Notes under the pieces: generated by a model
Seen by the model: the letters and a program-made list of their open reading frames with translations, nothing else
Database searches by the model: none
Told to the model about the DNA's origin: nothing
Origin: Cichorium intybus
Lineage: Eukaryota > Streptophyta > Magnoliopsida > Asterales > Asteraceae
NCBI GenBank assembly: GCA_023525715.1
Contig: CM042012.1
Span: 115,809,298-115,873,297 of the forward strand
Direction of reading: 5' to 3'
DNA: 64,000 nucleotides
Shown: positions 35,510 to 46,177 of the stretch, piece after piece
Layout: every line of letters starts with the position of its first letter
Numbering within the stretch: the first letter of the stretch is position 1
Position numbers and translations under genes: made by a program

Positions 35510-35589
<80 letters not shown>
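35510..35589. repeat. (TA)n microsatellite
   Basis: About 40 TA dinucleotides between diverged CACTA subterminal units. Confidence 0.96.
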
Positions 35590-35591
<2 letters not shown>

Positions 35592-35829
35592 CATTTTCAA
35601 TCATTATGTTTGTGTGTTATTTTGTATACAAAATCAGATCAAATGTGTTTATCATAACATGTGCCTAAATTGGAAAAAACAAAGTAATTGTGTTGTTTAT
35701 TGCAACCGACTTTAAACTTACTGCTATTTATAACAATAAACTTTCATATTTGGCATCTTTAAAGTTAATGCCAAATTTGTAAAAAGTTGTGAGTACTAAA
35801 TATGAATCTTTCAAGAATTGGTTATTTAA

Positions 35830-37050
35830 ATTCAGTACATTTAATATATGGTCAATTGTTTGTTTCTGGACACACATAAGAAATTAGAACGTGACCATAG
35901 AATGGTTATATTTACTTGTTTTTCATTTACTAAGTGGCTAACTCAATCCTATGGACAAAAAAATCATTTATTTCTTATTACCGGTTATATAATTAAATAC
36001 AATTTTAGACACATATAAGCACATATACCATGACCATATAACACTTGCACTCACAACATTTCTCTTTTATCATGACAATTGTTTGTTTTAGACACATATA
36101 AGATATTATGACGTGACCATAACATGGTTATACTTAATTACTTGTATTTGATTTTTATATAAGTGTCCAAATGTTAACCTATGGATACACAAAACCATTT
36201 ATGTGGCCATGTATACTCGATTTTACCTTAATTGAAATCACCTCATTCCTTTAGACACGTATAATAAAGTAAGCTGTGACCATATAATAAGTATACTCAC
36301 AACAGTTCTCTTTTATCATGACAATTGTTTGTTTTTTGACACGCATAAAAAGTTAATACGTGACCATAGAATGGTTAGAGTAACGTGTTTTGTTTCCCTT
36401 TAGTATGTGGGTAACCCGATCCTATGAACACAAAAAATCATTTATGTGGCCAATCATTTCATTCATTATGGCCAGTTAATTATATTATATACAATTTTAG
36501 ACACATATAATCATGTATACCGTGACCATATAATACTTACACTCACAACATTTCTCTTTTATCATGACAATTGTTTATTTTTAGACACAGATAATATTTT
36601 ACGACGTGACCATAACATGATTATACTTATTTGTATTTGATTCTTTAAGTAAGTGTCTAAACGCTACTCTATGGACACGCAAAATCATTTATGTGGTCAT
36701 ATGTACTCGGTTTACCTTCATTGAAATAAATTCATTCTTTTAGACACATATAATAAAGTATGTCGTGACCATATAACACTTATACTCACACTTTTTCTCT
36801 TTTATCATGAGAATTCTTTGTTTTTTGACACGTAAAAAATTACGACATGACCATAGAACTATTATAGTTACTTATTTTGTTTATTTTACTAAGTGGCTAA
36901 TAAGCAACTATCCTATGGTCACACGAAATCATTTATGTGGTCGTATATACTTGATTTTAGACACATAAACAACTGTTTTATGTGACCATATATGCATCTT
37001 TCGTATCATAAAAAACCCATCACAAAATTTTTTCTTCTTTCAATAAAAAC
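35830..37050 (+). repeat. Tandem subterminal repeat array, 243-bp unit in alternating types
   Basis: Spacing between equivalent TTTATCATGA blocks is 245, 244 and 241 bp. Alternate units resemble each other more than neighbours, giving a dimer of about 485 bp. At least ten TGACCATA words recur across the array. Confidence 0.75.
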
Positions 37051-37288
37051 TGTGGCCGTTGGTGATATGTGGTCACGTTGTTTGATTGTGCGTCGTAAAA
37101 AGGTAATGTCTGATGTTAAATCGTTATCAACAATTACAATCTACACACCAACGGTCACGCTTATTGCTGTAAAGTGTAGCTAAAAGTAGTTTAAAAATTT
37201 TTATGTTAACTTTAGTCATGCAAAAAATCGAATGTGTGACTAGGCTGTCTAGGAAAAAATGTGACCATAGGTCATTTTTGTACTAGTG

Positions 37289-38164
37289 AAACGTTACTGA
37301 TCTCTTTACACCTCAAAACGATTATTGGTGTCGTATCATCATAATTTCACCTAGGGTTTAAGCATCTCCACAGATTTTTAAGAACCATCTATTGAATTAA
37401 AAGTTGCAATAAATTTCTTTAAAAAAAACTTTAGTTATTAAATTTTGTTATAAAATAATTATATTTTGTTATAAAAGGGTAATGGACTTCTTGAATTATT
37501 TAAAAAACACTTTCCAACTAAAAATACATTATTATAAAGTAACGAATAAATGTTTGATTATTTAAAATAACATTTTCATTGGAAATTACTGGTTGCATAG
37601 GTAAAAAGCCATGTGAGCATGACGGTATAATAAAAACGACGTCATTTGGTTGCTTCTATATTATTGAAGGTGAAAAGACCCTACGAAACTTATATCTTTC
37701 TTTAATACATTCTGAAGTCGAGTTACGGGGTAAGTATTGTTACTTCAAGTTTGTTTGTTTCTATGTTTGTTTGCTTGTTTTTTGTCATTAGGATTTGTGT
37801 ACCGTTGTGTTGTAAAGTTTTGGATAGCAATTGAACAAGCTGATAGTGATTCTGATCAACCTTTTAAAAACGATTTTTTGAATAGAGATTTTGAACAAGC
37901 TTAATTTCTTTCTTATGAGCCTTCAAATTTTGGTCGCTATTCAATGGTTTTGTTTGACATACGTAAGTTTTTAAACAGTCTTCTAAAAATGGTTTTGTTT
38001 GTTTCTTTATTTAACGGTTTTGTTTGACATATGTTTATTCAATGTTCTCGTATACCCTTTTAAACTTGGGTTTTATTCTGATCAGCCTTCTAAAAACATT
38101 GTTTACAATGTGTTTGTTTGACATATGTCTATTTCATTGTATCTATCATCTCCCCTATGGTTTT
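37289..38164. other. Unassigned DNA between CACTA end and MULE pseudogene
   Basis: A short plus ORF at 37579-37791 (GCIGKKPCEHDGIIKTTS) shows no known motif. Otherwise AT-rich. It may be the 5' flank or first exon region of the decayed MULE. Confidence 0.4.
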
Positions 38165-38517
38165 ATATATTTCGTAGAATCATTAAGTTGGGTGGGTTGA
38201 TTACTGTAGAGGTATTTCTTGAAGGTGTTTTTATACACAATCCCTTAAAATATTGTCGCAGACGCTCCATAACGGAACCGACATTGACTTTGCTCCCATG
38301 GATTTTGATAAATGTCACAAATTCGTTTAAAAATTAGTGAGGGAATATTGTTGACGTAGATACTATCTGGTACCGGAAAAGAGCCTAGCTTTAGGGTTAA
38401 GGGTATTGGCATATGACGAGGATTATGCAAGATTTCTTGATAATGCTTATAGTATGGGTAGAATTAATCTTTACACTACGCACATGCATGATGATTTGAC
38501 AAAGTACTTAGGATGAT

Positions 38518-39796
38518 TGTTGAAAATACGATAACTGATCTCCACGAATAAGGTTTTTAAGCCGATTACTGTGTGACAGATATGTATTTTATCTATAATA
38601 TGCGGAATAAATAAGAGTTGCGGAATAAATATAAACTAAAACTAAGTTACTGAAAGCTGTAAATAAATAAAATAAAGCGGTAAATTTAATCTAGACAGTA
38701 TTTAAATGGACAGAAAGCGGTAAATAAAGTAAATGTTATAAGTTAGATGTTAGATGTAATAAACGCCATTATCAACGATAAAGTGTTTTTACAATAAATA
38801 AAAAGTTAGAAGTTAGAAGTTAGATGTCTCGGTTAAATACAGTCCACATATGTTGTCGTTGTCACGGTTCAATTTGTATGTCTTGGATTTTTAGTACAAT
38901 TGATTTATAAAGGTTTAAATAAATCAATAACAACACAGGTAAATTATTGGAATTATAATTTCAAAAGAACTTATCGATAGCAGATGAAGATGGTGATTTT
39001 CTTTGAAGCGTCGATTCTTGTTCTTTGCTCGGTTGTTCTTGCTGAAATGGTATTTCTTCGGTTTTGTGTTGATTTGGAGGTTGGATGTATTGGTGTCGGG
39101 TGGAGGTTTTGTTTGGTGTAGGGTAGAGGTTGTTTAGAGGTTTGAAGTTTTGGTGTCGGGTGGAGGTTGTTGTTTCTTGCGGTTATATGGTTTGATTCTT
39201 GTTGAAAGATTCAGAATTTTGAGTGTCTTGAGCTGTTTGGTCGTGGGTTTCTTTGAGTGTATATGAGTATATGTGTAAGGTCTTTTTGTGTGTTGTTAGA
39301 ATGGCAAGAGGTGAGCTTCTTATTTATAGTTGCTGATGAACAGCGTTCGCGTCGCGACCATAGGGTCCGTCGCGTCGCGAAGGTGCGTGTGTCGGGTTGC
39401 TTTTGGTCGGCCACTGGTTAGTGCGTTGTGTTGGTAGTCTCGCGGTTGAAAGGTTGGTGGTGTCGCGTTGAGGGCTTCGCGTCGCGACCAGACATCCCGT
39501 CGCGTCGCGATCGCTGTAGCGATCTGGACTTCTGTGTTTTCTCTTCTTCACGTCGCGACACCTGTGCCTGTCGCGTCGTGATTGCTGTAGCAGGGTGATA
39601 TTTTTGTATTTTGCTCTTTGGTTCGTAGCATTACTTCCTCAGGTTTGGTTGTTTTCTCAAAGTTTCTCGGGTCTTGATTCATTCTTATTTTTTATCTCGA
39701 ATTCACGCAACCTGAAATAAACTTATAATATTTGTTAGATAAAAACAGTTCATCTTATTTCAGTGATGGTCACATACAAAAATATATTTTTCAACA
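38518..39796 (-). repeat. SIRE-like 3' LTR (left)
   Basis: 1279 bp. A minus-strand TATAAATA lies at 39328-39321. Just upstream of it in transcription sense is a cluster of CGTCGCGAC-type motifs at 39347-39580, including a perfect hairpin GATCGCT-GT-AGCGATC at 39509-39524. Confidence 0.92.
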
Positions 39797-41357
39797 ATTT
39801 CCCCCTATGTGATCATTACTGAAATAAGAACAGATTAAAAGTTAAGGTAGCAAATTCTTTGAAATTTGGATAAAACATTTATAAAACCATATCACTTGTT
39901 TTGAAAAAGTGTGACTAGATTTTACTTATGTTTTGAAAAATGTTTGTCAAGAATATATGTTTCTGAATCAAGGTTTCAGGTTCAATTATCAAAAGGTTTT
40001 TGTATATGTACTTTCATAATATTCCTTAAGATTTTATAACATTTATAAAGACGACAAGTGATCTTAATAGGTCGATTCAGATGAACTCTCATAGGTATAG
40101 CTCACACTTTGACTGAGGTGTTTTGGTTGTTCTGGGTGCAGAACTGGTGTATAATCACTAAAGATGAGTGATATCTCTCAGTTTGAAGGTGTTGACTTAT
40201 GCTTAATGTGGATTTATACCTATATACTTTAGTCACTTGGTCTTCATATTAGATAATCAATCACATAAGACTGGTTTCGGCATTACTCAGAGGGTTTCTT
40301 CATTCATGCCATTGATGTTCACTCTCTCTCCGTCGGGAAATACATGTAGAGGGGTTTAGAAATTTTCATAGTGCATATTGCAACTAAGAATATTCAGTTT
40401 ATGAAGGCTACAGTATCCCGGTAAGTCTTCGTTTTTGACAGCCATATTTGATAAAGCTTTTGAGAATTCGTTGTTTTGAGAGATGTCTGTCTTTATGGAT
40501 TGTTGTAATAACTCTTCTTTTGCTTTGGTGAAGTGTTCACCTTTGTTTTATCCTTTCTGATTTTCGCGAATACCTTTTGTGTAAAAGATATCTGATGTGG
40601 TTTGTGATTTGTTGACATCATTTGTTGGATATGACTTTGCGTTTTGAGATTTTGAGTTTTTTTTTTTTCTGGTTTTCTTGGATACGACTTTGTCGTTTCT
40701 TCAATTGTCAGACTTGCTATGCAAGATGATAAATCTTTTCTTGATGTGGCTTCATTGAGGATAGGGATAGGTGATATAATAGACGGTTTGTCTAATGTAT
40801 AAAGAAATGATTGTATCGTCCCTGGTCATTTTGATATCTAAGCAAAAATGAGACTAGCATCACGGTATAAGAGTATAAATCCTATAAGTCACAATGAAAA
40901 CACCTTTGCTCACAGAAATGAAATTCACTTAGCAGTTGAAGACGAGGCACAAATTCTCACATGGGTTTGGTTTTCATCTGAATCTCCTGATCTTATGTCC
41001 CTTAATAGATAAAATCGTTATAATTGAAATAAATTCAAAGGGAATAAGAGAATGTTCATAACGAAAATTTTGAGATTTGAACCTTCACTTTAATTTAAGA
41101 ATTAATATGACTGAGAACATTCATCGAGCATAAGTATCTGAAAATTTAGTCAAGAAGATGTTAATCACATGGTTTTATAAGGACTTTAAAAGATAAAACT
41201 TTATTCTAATTTTTTGATTTTTGATTATGTGGATGTTTTTGGAAAATTTTGGTTATTTGAATGTTTTTGGAAAATTTTGGTTATTTGAATGTTTTTTGAA
41301 AATTTTGGTTATTTGACTGAAAGTAAACACTCTTTTGTACAAACAAAATGTAAGAGA
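39797..41357 (-). other. SIRE-like 3' untranslated region and polypurine tract
   Basis: About 1.56 kb without an ORF. Next to the LTR the minus strand reads CATAGGGGGAAAT (39797-39809), a typical Copia polypurine tract. SIRE elements often have an env-like ORF here. I see none. A TTTTGGAAAATTTTGGTTATTTGAATG unit repeats three times at about 41235-41315. Confidence 0.65.
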
Positions 41358-44300
41358 TTAGGGATGGATGTTATCTGGATTCAACATTCCTAGACGGCCT
41401 AGGAAGTATTGAAACTTGGTTTCGTCTAAAGCCTTAGTAAAGACATCGGCAATTTGATCTTCAGTGTTGATGAAGTGTAATTCGATATGACCCTTTTGAA
41501 TGTTGTCTTTGAGGAAATGATATCGAATGTCGATGTGCTTTGTCATGGAATGGTGCACGGGATTGTGAGAAATGGCAATAGCGCTGGTTGAGTCACAAAA
41601 TATTGGAATTTGTGAGACTTTGTAGCCATAGTCACGTAATTGGGTTTGCATCCACATGACTTGTGAACAGCAGCTTGCGGCAGCTACATATTCAGCTTCT
41701 GCGGTTGAAGTGGACACACATGATTGTTTCTTTGAAGTCCAACTTACCAGTCTGCCTCCTAGAAATTGACAAGAACCAGATGTGCTTTTCCTGTCTAGTC
41801 TGCATCCTCCATAGTCGGAGTCGGTAAAGGCGTTAAGCTGAAAATCAGAGTTAGCTGGATACCAAAGGCCAAGAGATGGAGTTCCTTTAAGATATTTGAA
41901 AATTCTTTTCACAGCTATAGCATGAGATTCCATAGGATTGGCTTGGTATCTGGCATAGACACATGTAGAAAACATGATGTCGGGTCTGCTGGATGTGAGG
42001 TATAGGAGTGATCCTATCATTCCTCGATATTTCTTTTGATCAACAGGCTTGCCATTTAAGTCTGCATCTAATTTGTAACCAAAGGCCATTGGGGTTTTTG
42101 CTGTATTGGATTTGTCAAGAGAGAAACGAGTTAGAAGATTTTTGACATAATTTTCTTGATTGATGAAAATTCCATCTGATGATTGTTTGACTTGAAGTCC
42201 AAGAAAAGTAGTCATTTCTCCTATCATGCTCATCTCAAATTTGCTCTTCATTAAATCTGCAAACTTGACACTCAATGATTCATCAGTAGAACCGAAAATA
42301 ATGTCATCGACATATATTTGAACGATTAACAGATGTTTATTAAAGATTTTACGAAAGAGAGTTTGATCAATTGAACCTCTTTTGAATCCTGATTCTTCTA
42401 GAAATGTTGACAATGTTGAATACCAGGCTCGAGGTGCTTGTTTTAAGCCATAAACTGCTTTTTGTAACTTAAAACTGTGATTTGGGAACTGTGGATCTTC
42501 AAAACCTGGAGGTTGTTGAATATACACATCGCGATCAATCTCTCCATGTAAAAATGCACATTTTACATCCATTTGGAATACTTTGAAGTTCTTGTGTGCT
42601 GCATATGCTAGAAAGATACGAATGGCTTCGAGTCTTGCAACTGGAGCATAAGTTTCATCGTAGTCGATTCCTTCTTGTTGTGAATAGCCCTTGACGACAA
42701 GTATTGCTTTGTTTCGACAAACTATGCCTTGATCATCAGTTTTGTTTCTGAAAACCCATCTTGAACCTACTACAGTAACATCGGGAGGAGTAGGAACAAG
42801 ATCCCATACTTGGTTTCTTTCGAATTCAGCTAGTTCTTCTTGCATGGCTTTGACCCAGTCTGGATCTTTGAGAGCTGAATGGATGGTTTTGGGTTCAGTC
42901 ATTGATAAGAATGCTCCGTATAAACATTCATTTGAGGTAGCGGCTCTTGTTTGAATACCAGAATTGGGATCTCCTATGATTTGGTTTGCAGGATGATTCC
43001 TGGTCCATTTGTTTAGGCGAGTTTTTTCAGGTATTTCGATTGGTGTTTCTATGTCCCATTGTTCTTCTTGGTCAGGTGATTCTGTTGGGAATAGATTTTG
43101 GTTGTTGTCAGATATGTCTTTTTGGATTATAGGGTGATAATGAGGTAATGAAGGTTCCCCCATAGATGATGCACTGGGATCATTTTGAACAGGTGGATTG
43201 GGAGTGTTCAAAGAGGGATTTGGTGTTGGTAGTTCCCCCTCAACTTGATCTGCATTTTCTTGGTTTGATTGTGAGGTTTCTGCATCGGAGTTTCCTGTAG
43301 GAATAGTAGAGGATGTTAGAAACTCAGAATTATAAGCGGTTTTGGGTTGTTCAAAAAGTAAATCAAGATCGAGTTCTATGTCCGTAGAAGGCATTTGTTG
43401 AATTGGATTTTGAAAAATATTATCAATCATTTTGGAACCAAAATGTTTACGATCCAATTTCCTGACATAAAATTCATCGAAATGAACATCAGTACTTTCT
43501 TCAATTACTCTAGTACGTTTGTTCAGTACTCGATAAGCAGCTGAGGTAAAAGAGTAACCAAGGAAAATTCCTTCGTCTGATCTTGATTCAAATTTTGAAA
43601 GGTGATCTTTGTTATTCTTTATGAAGCATCGACAACCAAAAATATGAAAGAATTTGATGTTTGGTTTTCGGTTGTTAATGACTTCATATGGTGTTTTATG
43701 AAGATGTTTATGGATTAAAGAACGATTTTGAGTGTAGCAAGCTGTGGCTATTGCTTCTGCCCAGAAGTATTGTGGCAGATCAGCAAAGATGAGCATTGAT
43801 CTTGCAGCTTCGCACAGAGTTCGGTTCCTTCTTTCAACAACGCCGTTTTGTTGAGGAGTGTAAGGGGCTGAGAAGTTGTGTTCGATGCCTTTGTTTTTGA
43901 GAAATGAGTCTAGAGTTATGTTTTTGAACTCTAAACCATTGTCACTTCGGATTCTTCGAACCGGTCGTTTGAGCTTTAATTCAATCTGTTTGATGAAGTT
44001 GATCATTTCTTCAGGTGCTTCTGACTTTAGCCTTAAAAAGAAAACCCAAGTAAAGCGTGAGTATCCATCAATAATAACAAGGATGTATTTCTTCCCTTTT
44101 ATGCTTTGGGTTTTTGCAGGGCCACAAAGATCAATGTGCAGTAATTCTAGTGGTTCGGATACACTAGATTCAGAAATGCTTTTATGAGAGGATTTGGACA
44201 GTTTTCCTCCTTCACAAGCTGCACAAAGAGTTTCATTATCAAGTTTCAGAAGTGGCAGTCCGCGAACAATATCATTTGCAATCAACTTGTTGATGTAGCC

Positions 44301-44768
44301 GAAATTGAGATGGGAAAGACGACGATGCCACAACCAACTAATATCAGCTGAAGCTTTGGATAAGAGACAGATGTCTGGTTTTCCATAGATAAGGTCCATA
44401 TCTAGTGGATACATGTTGCCTAGACGATCAGAATTAACTAGAATGGCTTTGGTCTTGGCGTCCATGATTGTGCTTCGTTGTTTGGTGAAAAGAACTTCAT
44501 GATTGTTGTCACAAAGTTGTGATACGCTGATTAGGTTGTGTTTCAGGCCGTCAACGTAGGCTACTTTCTTGATGGTGAAGTGACCATTTGTTATGTTTCC
44601 ATAACCTTTGATTCTTGCAGTCATGTTATTTCCAAAAGTAACATCTTGTTTGGATTCTGTGGGTTTGAAGTCTCGTAGAAAGCTCTGGTTTCCTGTCATA
44701 TGCTTGGAGCAGCCACTATCAATATACCATGTGCCATCCTTAGGCTCTCCAGCACAAAGTGCCTGCAA
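41358..44768 (-). CDS. pol: SIRE-like pol: protease, integrase, RT, RNase H (1136 aa)
   Basis: Protease motif YIDSGC with DSG at 17-19. Integrase zinc site H148, H153, C182, C185 and triad D213, D276, E312 with 35 residues between the last two. RT has D734 and YVDD at 819-822. RNase H has FTDSDYGG, the SWTSKKQ and STAEAEY block, FCDSTSAI, and ends with DVFTKALDE. In the conserved RT K-A-R-L-V-A-K-G motif this copy reads AILVVKG (688-694), an Arg to Ile and an Ala to Val change likely to damage the enzyme. The frame joins gag upstream but is separated from it by two TAA codons. The Met given here is only the first after the stop; the natural product would be a fusion. Confidence 0.88.
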   Translation of the reverse strand: MQALCAGEPKDGTWYIDSGCSKHMTGNQSFLRDFKPTESKQDVTFGNNMTARIKGYGNITNGHFTIKKVAYVDGLKHNLISVSQLCDNNHEVLFTKQRSTIMDAKTKAILVNSDRLGNMYPLDMDLIYGKPDICLLSKASADISWLWHRRLSHLNFGYINKLIANDIVRGLPLLKLDNETLCAACEGGKLSKSSHKSISESSVSEPLELLHIDLCGPAKTQSIKGKKYILVIIDGYSRFTWVFFLRLKSEAPEEMINFIKQIELKLKRPVRRIRSDNGLEFKNITLDSFLKNKGIEHNFSAPYTPQQNGVVERRNRTLCEAARSMLIFADLPQYFWAEAIATACYTQNRSLIHKHLHKTPYEVINNRKPNIKFFHIFGCRCFIKNNKDHLSKFESRSDEGIFLGYSFTSAAYRVLNKRTRVIEESTDVHFDEFYVRKLDRKHFGSKMIDNIFQNPIQQMPSTDIELDLDLLFEQPKTAYNSEFLTSSTIPTGNSDAETSQSNQENADQVEGELPTPNPSLNTPNPPVQNDPSASSMGEPSLPHYHPIIQKDISDNNQNLFPTESPDQEEQWDIETPIEIPEKTRLNKWTRNHPANQIIGDPNSGIQTRAATSNECLYGAFLSMTEPKTIHSALKDPDWVKAMQEELAEFERNQVWDLVPTPPDVTVVGSRWVFRNKTDDQGIVCRNKAILVVKGYSQQEGIDYDETYAPVARLEAIRIFLAYAAHKNFKVFQMDVKCAFLHGEIDRDVYIQQPPGFEDPQFPNHSFKLQKAVYGLKQAPRAWYSTLSTFLEESGFKRGSIDQTLFRKIFNKHLLIVQIYVDDIIFGSTDESLSVKFADLMKSKFEMSMIGEMTTFLGLQVKQSSDGIFINQENYVKNLLTRFSLDKSNTAKTPMAFGYKLDADLNGKPVDQKKYRGMIGSLLYLTSSRPDIMFSTCVYARYQANPMESHAIAVKRIFKYLKGTPSLGLWYPANSDFQLNAFTDSDYGGCRLDRKSTSGSCQFLGGRLVSWTSKKQSCVSTSTAEAEYVAAASCCSQVMWMQTQLRDYGYKVSQIPIFCDSTSAIAISHNPVHHSMTKHIDIRYHFLKDNIQKGHIELHFINTEDQIADVFTKALDETKFQYFLGRLGMLNPDNIHP

Positions 44769-45071
44769 TTAGACAGAAAGTTTAGGTACCCAAACCATGG
44801 TGGGTCCTGATTTGTTAATGGTTTTTGGTGATTTGAAATCATTATGGTTTCTGTTAATTGGACGAAGTGCTTGAGGCTTGATTTGACTTATCAGATTTTC
44901 CCAATTTAAGATTTGTTTTTGAAAACCTGTCATTTGGAAAGATTTCTGATTGTGTGAAAGGTATCCTTTATGTAATGACTTTTCTGATAACCTTTCTTTG
45001 TTTTTGGGATGAGGATGGTTTTGAAAATTTTTTTGTTTTTGTGGCAAGGAGGCTGGTTTCAAAGGTTTCTT
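44769..45071 (-). pseudogene. Polyprotein linker segment between two in-frame stops
   Basis: In the same frame as gag and pol, bounded by TAA codons at 45072-45074 and 44769-44771. It reads a Lys/Asn/Gln-rich linker ending GPTMVWVPKLSV, which in relatives leads directly into the protease region. Has no CCHC knuckle. Confidence 0.7.
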
Positions 45072-46016
45072 TTAGGTTTGTTTGAAAACTTTGGGCTTGC
45101 CTTGTTCCTTTTGAAGAGCAATTTGTTTAGAGGTACTGCCTTTCTTGTAAAAGGAGTTTGCTCTATTCAAAAAGTCTTTAAGTTTGGAGTTTTGGTTGGT
45201 AATTTGTAATTGGTGGGTTGAAGACCTATTAGTGAAAGATCTTTTGGAAACACTGAAATCAGTATCATCTGGGTTACAGTTGATAACTGTTTCGTCGTCT
45301 GAATTTTCCTCATTAACAGATGTGGATAGATCTGTTAGAGTTGATTCAGAGTTTTCACTGTTTGTCCTGGTTTCTTGTTTGGCTTGTTCGATTTCGAAGG
45401 ATTCTCTTCCTAATCCAGGTCTGTAATTCGTATCGATTTTGCCAGATCCTAAGGATGTTGCTTTGATGAAAATATCATCACTTAGCTTTCTAGCAAGATT
45501 GATAGAATCCAGTTTTCCTTGAAATCTTTGATTCTCGGATTCAAGAAGTTTGATTTGTTTTGAACAATCATCTAGTTTTAGAATCAAACTAGTGTTTTTG
45601 TCAATTAAATCTTGAATTTTTAGTTTTAACTGAAGGACTTCTATTTCTAAGGTATCTTTTATTTCAGATGGAAAAACAGATTGATTTTTTATTTCTAAGT
45701 CCCTTTTTTGTTTTAGAGCTTCATTTAATTGATCTAAGACGTGATTATATTCTTCTGTTTTTCGTTCGACGTCTCTTTCAAGTTTGTCTCTAGTCCTTGT
45801 TGATTCTCCAAATCTGAGTTGCAAGGTTTGTAATTCAGATTTGCAGATATCAGATTTGACTATTGTGTCATGATATAGTTTGAGATCAGCTTTCAAACTG
45901 TTCTCAATCTTAGTCATGTGGGACTCAAATGGTGTTTTTGAAAGACCGATTTCTGAGATCATAGACCATACCTGATCGATGACATATGGAGCTCTTGAGT
46001 AGGTTGTGGAAGACAT
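45072..46016 (-). CDS. SIRE-like gag-position protein, coiled coil (314 aa)
   Basis: First ORF after the primer-binding site. Residues about 50-180 are a long heptad-rich coiled coil (ERDVERKTEEYNHVLDQLNE, LEIEVLQLKLKIQDLIDKN). An acidic Ser/Asn-rich stretch (NSENSESTLTDLSTSVNEEN) follows, then a basic tail. I see neither the UBN2-type capsid region nor a CCHC knuckle, both expected in Copia Gag. In SIRE-type proteins a comparable coiled coil lies after the knuckle, so the N-terminal half of gag has probably been lost and a new start is used. Ends at TAA 45072-45074, which is in frame with pol. Confidence 0.65.
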   Translation of the reverse strand: MSSTTYSRAPYVIDQVWSMISEIGLSKTPFESHMTKIENSLKADLKLYHDTIVKSDICKSELQTLQLRFGESTRTRDKLERDVERKTEEYNHVLDQLNEALKQKRDLEIKNQSVFPSEIKDTLEIEVLQLKLKIQDLIDKNTSLILKLDDCSKQIKLLESENQRFQGKLDSINLARKLSDDIFIKATSLGSGKIDTNYRPGLGRESFEIEQAKQETRTNSENSESTLTDLSTSVNEENSDDETVINCNPDDTDFSVSKRSFTNRSSTHQLQITNQNSKLKDFLNRANSFYKKGSTSKQIALQKEQGKPKVFKQT

Positions 46017-46162
46017 TTTTGGGTTGTTTTTTTTTTTTTTTGTTTTGAAAGGATTTTGAACAAGTGATATTAAAATGAAATTTTTAAGGAAAACTTATTG
46101 GTTGGTTATAAAAACGCTACACAAATAAAGTTTTCGACAAAAATTTCAAAGTAAATCACACA

Positions 46163-46177
46163 AGCTCTGATACCAAT
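46163..46177 (-). promoter_or_regulatory. SIRE-like primer-binding site, initiator tRNA-Met
   Basis: Minus strand TTGGTATCAGAGCTTG just inside the right LTR, complementary to the initiator tRNA-Met 3' end. The leader to the gag start is only about 160 bp. Confidence 0.85.

Larger units (their letters stand above)
34290..37288 (+). mobile_element. CACTA transposon 3' region with subterminal repeats
   Basis: The right end ...GTACTAGTG at 37280-37288 is the inverted CACTA terminus, read from the end inward as CACTAGTACAAAAATGAC. Inward of it is an array of about 243-bp units (starts near 36058, 36303, 36547, 36788), each with GTGACCATA words and a TCTTTTATCATGACAATTG block. An isolated unit lies near 34360. 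A left CACTA end was not found, so the element is truncated or rearranged. Confidence 0.7.
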
